A stretch of 64,000 bases of DNA from CAWCUU01 sp963798855 (GTDB taxonomy: Bacteria > Gemmatimonadota > Gemmatimonadetes > Longimicrobiales > RSA9), in NCBI GenBank assembly GCA_963798855.1, contig CAWCUU010000002.1, positions 496,001 to 560,000 on the forward strand. The letters run 5' to 3'. Below the pieces are notes generated by a model. It made no database searches and was not told the origin of the DNA. It was given only the letters and a program-made list of their open reading frames with translations. Every line of letters starts with the position of its first letter. Position 1 is the stretch's first letter. The position numbers and the translations under genes are program-made. Below, in pieces: positions 1 to 9,552 of this stretch.

Positions 1-156
1 ATTCAAGGACCGTCTCGCGCATATCTCGCGTCACGAGCGCGTCGCCGCGAGCCAGGAATCCACCAGCGCGTCCAGCGCCAGATCCTGCGCCACATCCTGT
101 TTCGCCGCTTCTCCGGGTCGGCCGGGCGTCGGATCGAAGTCGCGATCGGCGTGCAT
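1..156 (-). CDS. Second MutS-family protein, N-terminus only (runs off left edge)
   Basis: Minus-strand sequence at the window edge gives a protein start around MHADRDFDP (ATG at 156) followed by QDVAQDLALDALVD and then, after a one-base frame change, ARGDALVTRDMRETVLE. From memory this matches the N-terminus of a second MutS-like protein that lies directly downstream of a first one in several bacteria (a RDRDFD motif, then QDLELDTLFNAMARGD). Only about 50 residues are present and they need one frameshift to be read. It follows the first MutS-like gene within a few bases, so the two are probably co-transcribed. Recognition rests on recalled family sequence, not on a search. Confidence 0.45.
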
Positions 157-157
157 C

Positions 158-1735
158 TCAGCCAGGCCTTCACGGGGTCGATCCCCTCCGTATCAGCCAG
201 CTCGTGGGTGACCCCTGTACATCTTGGCGACCGACAGCGCGTAGGCGAGACCGTCCGCCGGCCTGCCGCTCGATCGGATGAACGTCCGGACCGACAGGAT
301 CCTCCGGATCGACCGCGGCGACCATGCTGACCGTCTTCTCGTCGACAGCGACGCGAGCTCGTCGAGGAACGTGACGCAGACCGCGAGCGAGATCCCGCCG
401 GAGATCTGCTCCATGACTGCGGCTGCCGAGGTAGACGGCATCCTTCAGCGTCGTGGAGGAGAAGATCTCGTTCATGACGATGACGCTGTCGGGCGTGGCC
501 TGCATGCGAGGACCTCGGCGAATACGAACGAGGTCGTCGCTGGAGCTTGCCTCGCCGCGTTCGCAGCTCCTCCTCCCGCTCGAAGTGGGTGAACACCCGA
601 TCGCAGAGCGTAGAGCCGGGCCTGCGTCCCCGGCACCGGACTCCCGAGACGAGCCAGCCAGTGGAGCTGCCCGAACATGCGCGCGAACGTCGTCTTGCCG
701 CCGTGGTTCGGACCGGTGACCACCAGCACGCGCTCGGGGCTCTCGAGCCGGAAGCCGTTGGTCACGACCCGGCGCCCCTCGGCCACCAGCTTCAACGCCA
801 GCGCGAGATCGAAGCGCGTCCCGGGCCTGGACGCTCCGGGCCGAGGCGCAGAGCTGCGGATAGCAGAAGCTGACTCCGGATTCTTCCAGTTGCCGCGTCA
901 GTCCGATATACGCGATGTAGAACTGCACCTCGCGATCGAAGCGCTACGACCGTCCCGTCCAGGTAGCCGGCGTGGCGAGCGGGGAACGCCTCGAGCGCCT
1001 GAAATAACATCCGGGTACAGCAGCGCCACGCGCTCGACCACGCGTGACTGGACGTGGTCGAGCGCGCCCGGATCCGGCGTCCGGCACGTTCCCCGGCCGG
1101 CGTGGCGGAGGTGAAGCGCTCGAACAGCGCGGCGATGACATTGCCGTAATCGCTTTCGCCTTCCCAGCGTCCGACGGTGACGCTGCCACCCCTGATCCGC
1201 AGCGTATAGCGGACCGCCGCGAGGTCGGCCACCAACGTCGTCACGTCCGCAGCCAGCGCCCGGAATGCCTCGGATCCGATATAGGCATCGAGACGGTCTC
1301 GGAACCCACGCAGCCCACGGGACCGCGGCTCGAGAGACTGCAGCTCGTCCAGGAGACGCTGTACGGCCTCGCAGTAGGTGTGAACGGCGCTCACGAACCA
1401 ACGCTCCCGCTCGTAGCGGTGGCGGGCCTGCTCCGCGAGCTCCAGATCCGCGCGCATTGAATGCATCGCGTACGTGAACGCGACGACGCGGTTCATCTCA
1501 GCTCGGCGCCCTGGAGGTCGCGGAAGATCTCCTGCCGGTACGTAATGGACTGCACATTGCGCAGCGGCGCATGGAAGAACGGCTTCAGGTCGAAATCGCC
1601 GAAGCGGGCGGTGGCCCGGTCCACGATCTGATCGAGCCGGAGGTCCCGGAACACGTCGGCGGCCTCCTCGACCGGCGTGTCGCGCTCCGATTCGGCCGTG
1701 GGGAAAAGGATGCTGTGGAACTCCAGGCCGGTCAT
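158..1735 (-). CDS. MutS-family ATPase (MutS-related, stand-alone type), multiply frameshifted
   Basis: About 525 residues can be pieced together from several frames. The N-terminus reads MTGLEFHSILFPTAE. It is followed by a helical lever/clamp-like region (RQEIFRDLQGAELR, then RYERERWFVSAVHTYCEAV) and by the MutS ATPase core with Walker A GPNHGGKTTFAR, then VIVMNEIFSSTTLKDAV and VCVTFLDELASLS, which correspond to the MutS Walker B and signature region. The protein lacks the long mismatch-recognition front end of true MutS, as in the roughly 550-residue MutS-related family. At least five frame changes are needed (for example at 1495, where one frame ends and the next begins at ATG 1496). The start at 1735 overlaps the stop of the MFS gene as ATGA. 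The role is presumably binding unusual DNA structures; that is inference. Confidence 0.75.
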
Positions 1736-2942
1736 GATCGCGCCCCCTGGCTGGCACGGGTCGAGCCCTTCGCGGCGGCGAACAGGAACGGAAGCGCAGC
1801 GATCTGAGCGACCACGGAGACGACGACGAGCGCGCGCACCGAGTGGTCGTAGAGGATGCCGAGAACGGCGCTGCCGGCGAACCAGCAGACACCGAAGACC
1901 GCGTTGAAGGTCCCAAACGCGCTGCCGCGCCGGTCGTCCGGCGCCATATCGCTGACCGCGGCGCGCATGACCGACTCGTGCGCGCCCATGCCGACGCCCC
2001 ACAGGGCGATTCCGATGAAGGCGAGAACGGGTCCGCCGAGGAACGCCAGCGGCGCGAAGCCGGCGACGAGCAGCGTCGCGGGCACCAGCGCGACGACGCC
2101 GACGCGGTCGAACCACCTGCCGAAGCCCAGCGCGGCGACGGCCGAGGTCAGCATGGCCGCGGCGTACGAGATCGGGATCGCACCTGCGCCCAGCACACCT
2201 CGCCGGTGCAGGTGGTACGCGATGAGCGGGAAGTTCGGCCGAAGCCGAGGGCGACGAGCCCGGCCGCCACCATGTAGAGCCAGAACGGCCGCGCGAAGCC
2301 GCGGGAAGGGAGTCGGCGGCGCCGCCGACCGGACGTGTCCGGGCGTGCGGTAGGTGCGCCACGCGGCCGTGAGCGTCAGGAGGGAGAGGACCGCGGGTAT
2401 TGCCGTGAGCAGTGCGAACCCCGTCCGGTAGCCTCCTGGTGCGCGCCGCGACGAACGCCAGCGCGAGCGGGCCGACCACGGCGCCCGTCTGGTCCATTGC
2501 CTCGTGAAGACCGAACCCCCAGCCGCTCCCGACTTCCTCCGCGGCGCTCGACAGAAGCACGTCCCGCGCGGGCGTGCGGACGCCCTTCCCCAGGCGTTCT
2601 GCGAGCATCAGGCCGGCCGCGACTCCCCAGGTCCCGGCAAGGGCCAGCAGCGGTACCGCGAGCAGGTTGATGGCGTAGCCGACGTAGGCGATGCCCCAGT
2701 AGCGGCGGGTCTCGTCGCTCCAGCGGCCGGAGGCGAATCGAACGAGGTAGCCGAGCAGCTCGCCGCCGCCGGCAACGAGGCCGACGACCGTGCCACTGGC
2801 GCCGAGCACGGCGAGGAAAGGCCCCGTGATGCTGCGCGCTCCCTCGTACGTCATGTCCGGCAAAGAGGCTCACCACGCCGAGGAAGATGATGAAGCGCAG
2901 CGCGCCACCGCTGCGGCCGTCGCGGGAGCGGAGCGCGGTCAT
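1732..2942 (-). CDS. MFS transporter, frameshifted
   Basis: Major facilitator superfamily membrane protein of about 400 residues. The N-terminal half is hydrophobic with the MFS loop-like stretches YLVRFASGRWSDETRRYWG and AERLGKGVRTPARDVLL. The C-terminal half (AALGFGRWFDRVGVVALV, then FIGIALWGVGMGAHESVMRA) is read in another frame from about 2196 to the stop at 1732. The start is ATG 2942, which overlaps the stop of the upstream metallophosphoesterase (ATGA). The gene end overlaps the MutS-like start in the same way, so the three genes form one coupled operon. There are frame changes near 2863 and between about 2430 and 2200. The substrate cannot be told. The KGVRTPARD motif is typical of a small MFS group often labelled only as transporter. 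Confidence 0.75.
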
Positions 2943-3677
2943 GCGTCGGCCGCGTCGTGCGGCTGCGCGAGAACCGGCACCGTGCCAGTGCGCAGCAGCG
3001 TCGCGAGAGTGGCAAGCGGCTCCTCCGCGAGCCCCCCGGCGGCCAGCGCCTCCACGGTGTGCTCGACCGGGTACGCCACGCGCCGGAGTGCGATTCGTCC
3101 GTCCTCGATGAGCGCGTACGCCGCCCGGGGGTCGCCGTCCTTGGGCTGGCCGACGCTGCCGGGGTTGACGGTCCTGCGCTAGCCGATTGTGCGTTCGAAC
3201 TGGCGGTGCGTGTGGCCGACCAGCACCAGGTCCGCGCCGGCGCCGTCCAGCTCGCCCTCCCAGGCCGGGTCCGTCGGCGCGAGATAGCGGTACAGCGGGT
3301 CGGCCGGGGTGGCGTGTACGGCCAGGCAGGCGATGTCGTCGAACGACGCCCGCCGTTTCGTCGGCAGCGCGCGGGAGGTATGCCAGCTCATCGGTGTCGC
3401 AGCCGCGCGAGCGGAAGCGAGGCGACCGCCTGCGCGAGCCACTTCGAAGCTCGGGCGGCAGCCGGGGCTCACACCGCGAGCGGCGGCCCGATCGCGTGGT
3501 TGCCCTGGACCGACACCGCCCGCTCGTTCCGCAGCAGCGCAAGGCAGGCGCGGGGATCCGGTCCGTCCGCCGCCGAGCGATGTCGCCGAGACGGCCCGCG
3601 ACGTCGTGCGGATCCCGGAGCACCGCCTCGAGCGCGGCGGTGTTGCCGTGTACATCGGAGAGGATCAAAACTCTCAT
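2939..3677 (-). CDS. Metallophosphoesterase (YfcE/calcineurin-like), frameshifted
   Basis: Calcineurin-like phosphoesterase of about 245 residues. The start MRVLILSDVHGNTAALEAVL carries the metal-binding D-x-H motif. A middle GDPR-like stretch is read in a second frame. The motif LVLVGHTHRQFERTIG gives the second metal site, and after another frame change the strand NPGSVGQPKDGDPRAAYALI closes the fold. At least two or three indels are needed. The family cleaves phosphodiesters or phosphomonoesters with two metal ions in the cytoplasm; the substrate is unknown. It leads the coupled operon with the MFS and MutS-like genes. It resembles the metallophosphoesterase of the ars cluster at 10.7-11.5 kb, which shares the GSVG-PKDGD-RA ending. 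Confidence 0.75.
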
Positions 3678-3717
3678 GTCCGACCTCGATCCGTGGTCCC
3701 TGTCATACGATCGGGCT

Positions 3718-3743
3718 GGGCGGGCATGCAAAGACTCCCGCCC
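3718..3743. terminator. GC hairpin between pyrophosphatase fragment and metallophosphoesterase
   Basis: Perfect 7-bp inverted repeat GGGCGGG / CCCGCCC with a 12-base loop in the 148-base gap between the pyrophosphatase fragment and the metallophosphoesterase start. There is no clear U-tract, so it may be a factor-dependent terminator or a leader structure. Confidence 0.35.
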
Positions 3744-3825
3744 GGCCTCTGCCGAACAGGAGTCATCGCAACCGCCGCGGGGGCGGTATTCGGGGCGAAC
3801 TCCATCGCCGCACGTCGCAGCAGGA

Positions 3826-4098
3826 TCATAATCGCCGCGTCGGCACTTCATCAAGCCGGTGCTCGCTCGCGTACCGGTCCAGGGCCAGGCGGATCTCCGC
3901 GAACGCGACCTCACGCTTCTCCCACCCGAGCGTCTCAACCCGCTGGCCTTCCAGCTCCTTTTTGTAGATCCGGAAGAAGTGCTCGATCTCGCGCAGCTTG
4001 TTCGCCGGGAGGTCGGCGACGTCGAAGTACTCGGCCTGCAGGGGATCCCTGCTCGGCACGGCGACGATCTTGTCGTCGAGCTGGCCCCGGTCGACCAT
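3826..4098 (-). pseudogene. ppa: Inorganic pyrophosphatase, C-terminal half only
   Basis: Ninety residues matching the C-terminal half of family I soluble pyrophosphatase: MVDRGQLDDKIVAVP, then LREIEHFFRIYKKELEGQ and VETLGWEKREVAFAEI. Family I enzymes are about 170-180 residues. The missing first half holds the substrate lysine, the arginine and most of the metal-binding acidic residues, so this fragment alone should be inactive. The DDK and the FF-x-x-YK motifs are retained. The upstream bases already belong to the end of the zinc-ribbon/HEAT gene (stop at 4103-4105), so the missing half is not simply in another frame. A genuine deletion or an assembly deletion about 5 bases upstream of the ATG are both possible. 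Confidence 0.7.
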
Positions 4099-4102
4099 CC
4101 GG

Positions 4103-4509
4103 CTATTCGCTGTCGTCCTCCATCGCGCCCCTGTTCTCCTCCGCGAGCGCTTCAGCCGCCGCGCGGCGCACGATGACGGACGGGTGGCGCGCGGAGAGAA
4201 CTCCAGGCCGTCGCGCGCGTCCGCGCCGCCGATCCGCCCGAGCGCCGGGCGATCTCGGCGGCCAGGTAGGGGTCCGCGCCTCCGCTGTAGCGGCCGAGAA
4301 GGAGCGGCACCGCCGCGGGCGCTCCGCGGCGCCCCAGGATCTCGACGGCGCGCCGGACCGTCTGCGGCTTGGGGCTGGGGCTGCGCCCGCGCCAGCTTCG
4401 CATCGAACGGCTCGGCGTCCAGGGCGTCGAGATCGGCCCCGCAGACGGGACACCGGCGAGCATCGCAGCTCAGCTCGGCCCAGCATGCGGGGCAGAAGTA
4501 GGTGGTCAT
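4103..4509 (-). CDS. Zinc-ribbon / HEAT-repeat protein, frameshifted
   Basis: Starts MTTYFCPACWAELSCDARRC with two CxxC pairs (CPAC and CPVC) forming an N-terminal zinc ribbon. Two or so HEAT-like helical repeats follow (AVEILGRRGAPAAVPLLLGR, YLAAEIAR, ARHPSVIVRRAAAEALAEE) and the protein ends AMEDDSE. Two frame changes are needed. HEAT repeats usually mediate protein binding; the function is unknown. It lies just downstream of the dynamin-like GTPase (27-base gap) in the same direction, suggesting a shared transcript and possibly an adaptor role for the GTPase; that is inference. Confidence 0.6.
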
Positions 4510-4535
4510 GACGACTTGCCCGCGTGGCCTCCGCC

Positions 4536-6380
4536 TCAGACTTCCCCAGCGAGCTGCTCCAGCCCCTCGAGGGCGGCCACCTGCACCTCCCCGGCCGCCT
4601 CCCCTCGGCCGGGAGCGCGCGCGATGCGCTCCAGGACCGCCTCGGCCCACCTGCGCAGCTCGCGAGCGTACCGCGCGGTACACGGCGTCGACTGCGGGCC
4701 GGAGTGGCTGGATTCGCCCGCGCGCGCGGAGGCGCGCGCCGATGTTTCGGCCGATCCGCGGAGGCGAAAGCGGCGGGAGCTCGGGGAGGGCCTCGCCGGA
4801 GAACAGCGGGGGCATTGCGTATTCCCCGACCGACTCAACGACGGGCACGTCGCGCGCCACCTCGTCCAGGGCCGACTTGATGCCGCCGAGCGCCGCGTTC
4901 GGAGGCTCGGCGAGGACCCGCCGGACGGCGCCGAACGCGGCGTGGCCGCCGTGCCAGGCGCGGGCCGCTTCGTCCGCGGCGCGCTCGAGGGCGTCGGCGG
5001 AGGAGGCCTCGAGCTCGTCCGTGATCTCGCGGGTGCGCGCGGAGGCGCGCTCGAGCTTCCGTCGTCGGCTCAGGCCGTCGCCGAGCGACGTCGTGCGCCG
5101 GCCATCCAGCGCCGACTCCACCGCCGAGACCAGCCGCAGCAGCCGCTGGCGCAGCCGCGAGCGGGAGCGCTCGCGTCGATCGCGCAGCGAGGGGGGCGAT
5201 CAGCTCCCGGCCGAGGGTGTCCAGCCCGGTCTCGCGTCCGGGCATGGTCGAGATCGGAATCACGGACGGCGCCGCGTTTCCCAACCCTCGCTCGACCTCG
5301 GTGCGGATGTCTTCGAGCGCCTCCGCGAGCTGCGGGCCCGGGAGCAGATCCGCCTTGCTCAACAGGATGCGCCAGTCGACCCCGGCGCTGCGCAGCCCGG
5401 ACAGCAACGCCAGATCATCCTGGTCGGTGGCGTTCCGCGCGATCAACACGAGGCCGAGGTCGCAGCGCGGCAGCCAGGCGAATGCCGAAGCCGTGGTCGG
5501 CGTGGGGTAGGCCCCCACGCCCGGGGTGTCCAGGAAGCGAATCCCCTCGGGCGCGCTCGGCGCGCGGACCTCGAGCGCCGTCACGCCGAGGCGGTTGCCG
5601 GGGTTCTCGGACTCCGCCGCGAAACGGGCTACGGAATAGACCGGATGCCTCTCCGTGCGTCCCGTCGCGAACCGCACCAGCACCTCCGCCTCCCCTCGCT
5701 CGACCCGCAGCGGAAGAGCAGTCACGGGTGTGGCTCCGACGGGCAGCACCGGGGCGGCGACGAGGGCGTTGATCAACGACGACTTACCCGAGCTGATCCG
5801 GCCGAAGACGCCTACGTCGGCGGCCGGCGAGGTGGCGCGCTCCGCCAGGGCCGCGATTTCGGGATAGAGCTGGACCAGCTCGTGCTCGCGGGCCGCCGCG
5901 AGCGCGCCACGAAGAACCTCCCCGGCCGGGCCGCCGACGCTGCCGACCTGGGCCTCGAGGTCCGCGTAGCCGCTGCCGCGCAGCAGGTCGAGGAAGCGGG
6001 AGACGAGAGCCTGGAGCTCGGCCGTGACGGCGCCCATGAGCTCGGCGTTGTCCGCGTCTAGGCCGCCGTAGCCCCGAAGCGCCTGCGGCCGCAGCTCCAG
6101 AGAGCGCGATGTCGATGAACGTCAGCGCCGTCACAGCGCTCCAGCGTGCCGAGACCGTCGGCTCGGGGGGAGCCACCCCGAGCTGCCTCAGCCCATCCAG
6201 CATCGCTGCGCGCAGCTGCCCGACGAACGACAGCAGCATGCGCGACTCGTAGGGCGACAGGTCGGGTCGCTCCTTCGAGAACGCCGACAGATCCTCGCGC
6301 GCCACCCGGGCGATGCCGTCCAGCAGCTCGCTCACGTGCGCGAACGTGGCCCGGACGAACGTCTCCTGCGACCGGTTCAT
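4536..6380 (-). CDS. Bacterial dynamin-like GTPase, frameshifted
   Basis: Large GTPase of about 610 residues. A helical N-terminal region (MNRSQETFVRATFAHVSELL) precedes the GTPase domain with P-loop GRISSGKSSLINAL, switch-like threonine in PVGATPVTALP, G3 DTPGVG and G4 LSKAD (serine in place of the usual Asn/Thr). A long helical stalk follows (for example RTREITDELEASSADALERA) and the protein ends GLEQLAGEV. This order fits the dynamin superfamily (BDLP/LeoA-like) that remodels membranes. The start ATG 6380 follows the DUF190 stop by 10 bases. At least three indels are needed (near 6050, 5190 and 4700). It is a single copy here, whereas many bacterial dynamins occur in pairs. Confidence 0.75.
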
Positions 6381-6390
6381 GGTTGAGCGC

Positions 6391-6804
6391 TCAGGACGCC
6401 GGCGGACCGTCGGCCACTTCGAGACCCTCGATCCGGTGCTGCCACCGCTCCTCATCGCGGATGTCGTGCGGGCGGTACATGATCACCCGCGCTCGCTCCA
6501 AGGTGATGAGCCCACCGTCGATCATCTCATCCAGCTCAGGCAGGATTTCGGTAATTCAGGATTCGCTCGCCACCACCTCAATGATCAGCGGCAAGTAGAG
6601 CGACAGCCTCGGGATGCGGTCCGTGTGCATGCGCGCGTGGGCACCGAATCCGGCAATGCCGCGCAGCACAGTCGCCCCGGCGAGCCCCCGGTCACGCAGA
6701 AGCCGCAGCAGACAGTCGTACAGCGGCTTGCCGTGGCATTTGTCGCTCTCACCAATGAAGATCCGCATCAGTGTCCGCTCGCCCTTGAACTGGTGGTGCT
6801 CCAT
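6391..6804 (-). CDS. DUF190 family protein, one frameshift
   Basis: Reads MEHHQFKGERTLMRIFIGES, then KPLYDCLLRLLRDRGLAGAT and VLRGIAGFG, the hallmark strands of the DUF190 (PII-like fold) family. After a one-base frame change near 6555 it continues ILPELDEMIDGGLITLERAR to the stop at 6391. The family commonly sits next to crcB fluoride channels, as here, and is thought to act in fluoride or ion homeostasis. Total length is about 137 residues. It is joined in frame to the upstream crcB without a stop codon as the sequence stands. Confidence 0.8.
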
Positions 6805-7205
6805 GCTCACCCCCTCTGAAGCACGGTGGAATGCGATGCCGAGCCCGAGCCCGGTACCCACGAGGCCGAAGACGACGCTGCCGCCCGCGTACCCGACCGC
6901 GCGATTCCAAGCACCATCCTGGAGCATCCGCGCCGTCTCGTAGCTGAACGTCGAGAAGGTGGTGAACGCCCCGCAGAAGCCAACCGCGAGAAGCGCGCGC
7001 CACTCGGGCCGGACCGCGACGCCTTCGAGAAGCCGGTAGAGGAAGGCCAGCAGCAGCGAGCCCACGACGTTGATCACGAGGGTTCCCCACGGAAAGCTCG
7101 AGCCGGCCAGTCCCTGGATCCACCCCCCCGCGGCGAAACGGGCGAGGGCGCCCAGGCGCGCCCCAGCGCAATGGCGATGAGCAGCAACGCATCCTCCGGA
7201 GACAT
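6805..7205 (-). CDS. crcB: CrcB/Fluc fluoride channel, one frameshift near start
   Basis: Small four-helix membrane protein. Starts MSPEDALLLIAIALG in one frame and continues after an indel near 7165 as ARFAAGGWIQGLAG, WGTLVINVVGSLLLAFLYRL and VGFCGAFTTFSTFSYETARM. The G-x-x-T-T-F-S-T-F motif is the fluoride-pore signature of Fluc channels, which work as dual-topology dimers exporting fluoride. The C-terminal helix (YAGGSVVFGLVGTGLGLGIA) runs directly into the DUF190 protein without a stop. A run of five G at that point, one base longer than needed for a TGA, may be a real fusion or a homopolymer error. Confidence 0.85.
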
Positions 7206-7244
7206 GAAATCCTCCCGCCGGGCACACGCCCAGGGGAGGAGTCA

Positions 7245-8547
7245 TCAGCATCCCGCTACAGAGCGGATGCGGTTGCCGGCGAACTCCATCGCCATGTCGT
7301 CATCAAAGGATACAGCGGTTCGCCCGGCCTCGGCAAGGTGCGGACGCGCCTCGCTCCCGGCCGCCGATAAGGGGCGCAGCAGCCCCTGCCGACGGGCGTA
7401 CCACATGGCCGTGCCGCCGAGCAGACCGACCAGGAAGCCGTAGGGCAGCGCCATTGCGGCGAGCCCCACCAGAACCGCCACGGTGAGGTCGAATCGATCG
7501 CCCGCCAGATCGGCAATGAGCCGTATGAGGGCGGTCGCCTCGAAGAGCAGGATGATGCCGAGCACCGGCAGCGGGAAGATATGCACGAGCGTCTCGAACC
7601 CGCGACTCAGGAACACTCCCATCAGGATGTAGACGCTGCCGTAGATCAGGGTGGACCCACCGGTCCGGGCCCCGAAAGTGTAATGACCGGCCAGACCGCC
7701 GGACCCGTGGCACGTCGGAATTCCGGAGAGAAAGGGATTCAGCAGGTTCATCGCGGAATACGTGAACGCGATCTTGCGAGCCGTGACTCGCCGCTCCGGG
7801 AAGAGGTCGCTGATGAGCTGCCGTGTCGCGAAGAATGGAGTTGCCGAGTGAGAGAGGGATCTGCGCCAGGCCGAGGAGCAGGAAACCCTGGACCACGTCG
7901 TGAGCAGAGGGTACACGGACCTGCGGCAGCGAAAACCCGACCGTCGACCCGAGCGCCCGCAGCGTCGGGTCCGACACGAAGGTGTAGGCGATGCCGAGCA
8001 GCACGACCGGAATCGCCGGTGGCAGGCGCCGATTGCCGGTCAGCGCGACGATGATCACGAAACAGACGCCGGCGAGCAGGAAGCCGCCGACGCCGCCGGC
8101 AAGGACGTATCGGCCGAGCGCCAGCCTGGCCAGGGCGAGACCGAGCCCAAACTGGATGCCGCGGATGACCGGTTTGGGAATGGCCCGGTCCAGCCATTCC
8201 ACGAGGCCCGTAGCGGAGAGCAGCGACATGAAGATGCCAATGGCCAGTCCACCCCCGTACAGAACTCCCGGGCTCACGCTGCCGGCGATCACCAGGACGG
8301 CCACCGCCTTCAACGGCTCGGTCGGGATCGGAAGGCCATAGAGCAGGCCGGACATTACCTGCATCGCGCCGAACATGACCAGCACGCTGGTCGGGTCCAG
8401 ACCGCCGGCCAGGATCATCCCAGTCACGAGCGGGAAGTCCGTGCCAAGGTCGCCGAAGGCGCCCGCGAGCTCGTGACGATCGAGGCGAATCCGCGGCCTG
8501 TGTTCCGCGCCGGGTGCGTCGGGAATGGATGTGGCTGGAGTGCTCAA
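7245..8547 (-). CDS. MOT1-like molybdate/sulfate permease, one frameshift
   Basis: About 430 residues and ten or so membrane helices. Conserved stretches are ELAGAFGDLGTDFPLVTGMI, LPIPTEPLKAVAVLVIAGS and, after a frame change near 7835, GIPTCHGSGGLAGHYTFGAR with RTGGSTLIYGSV. These match the MOT1-type molybdate (and putative sulfate) transporter family in the SulP/APC fold. The first codon appears to be TTG at 8547, overlapping the TGA of the small upstream gene. It is transported here in the same direction as the ars genes. Substrate choice between molybdate and sulfate is not decided by the sequence. Confidence 0.8.
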
Positions 8548-8893
8548 CGCCGTCGTCGTCTAGGGTCCTTTCCCGGATGATCGCCCACAGCGTGCTCCCC
8601 GTGGTCACCCACGCGGTTGCCGGATGCGGCACTGCACGAGCCGCCGAGGCCGAGTCCGCGCCAGATCGTCACTCGCTCGGTCGCAGCCGCCAGGATCCCG
8701 GCCCAGAACGCGCCGGACGCCAGGTGCAACAACGTCGAGCTCGCACGCGTCCGTCCGCTCCCCCACGCACCACGCCATCGCCCTGCCCAGCCGTGGGCGC
8801 ACGATCGTCAGCACGGTGCGGGTGGCCGAGCGCACGAAGGGCCCGGCTCGGGCCCTCTTCGGATGCGACGCCGGTGTGGCGCAAGGCGCTCAT
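8544..8893 (-). CDS. Hypothetical small protein, frameshifted
   Basis: Weakly supported gene of about 115 residues. ATG 8893 gives MSALRHTGVASEEGPSRA, then RTVLTIVRPRLGRAMAWCV in a second frame and LHLASGAFWAGILAAATERV in a third, ending at TGA 8544 against the permease start. One or two hydrophobic segments suggest a membrane protein. I do not recognise the family. The interval between the DUF2911 gene and the permease is clearly read in the minus direction by codon bias. Confidence 0.35.
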
Positions 8894-9482
8894 GGTCGTC
8901 CTCGCTACCGGGACCCGTGAGGACGATCGGAATTCTGACCCGGGTGCGGTCCCACGCCATGACCAAGTCGGCCGCGGACGCCCCCCTCCAGATCAGCCCC
9001 AGGGTGAAGAGGTCGACGCTGCCAACTTCCTCCACCGCCACCACTGTACCGGACCCGATGTCTGCCCTCCGCACGTCGTCGTCGATGGGGATCCCCCATC
9101 GGCGCGCCTGCCCGTTCAGGACGATGCGCCACTCGTGTTCGCCGGGGACGGCGAGCAGCGAGTACCAGCCGGAATCCACGGCCACGCCCGCGATCGTGGC
9201 GGAGGTCGGGACATGGATCGCCGTGGCTTCGTTGGCGCCGAGCCGCCACGGCTGGCCGTATGGAACCAGCCCACCCATGATGGGACGGTCCAGCTTCCGC
9301 GGCCGGCTGTAGCACACCCTCACGGGCCCACCGGCGAGGAAGACGGTGGTCGAATCGTACGGACTCGACCTCAGCACCAGGTCGGCCCGATCTCCACGGA
9401 CCCAGCACGGCGGTGGCTCCTGGGCGCCCGCCGGGATGGCGGCGACCAGCAGCAGCGTGGCCGCCAGACCTCGACCCGTCAT
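8890..9482 (-). CDS. DUF2911 secreted protein
   Basis: Begins with a signal peptide (MTGRGLAATLLLVAAIPAGA) and carries the DUF2911 core: DRPIMGGLVPYGQPWRLGAN, then EATAIHVPTSATI and GWYSLLAVPGEHEWRIVLN. DUF2911 proteins are about 180-200 residues, periplasmic, of unknown function and frequent in Bacteroidota and Gemmatimonadota. The open frame runs on to 8808, but family length and the local ATGA pattern suggest it really ends at TGA 8890-8892, overlapping the next ATG; this would need one indel near the end. A shorter damaged copy of the same gene lies at 12.8 kb. Confidence 0.7.
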
Positions 9483-9552
9483 GTCTTCCCTCCTGTGGGT
9501 GCGCCAGAGAGCATTGGTGCCCGCACCGTCCAGCGTCAGCGGCCCCCCGGGG

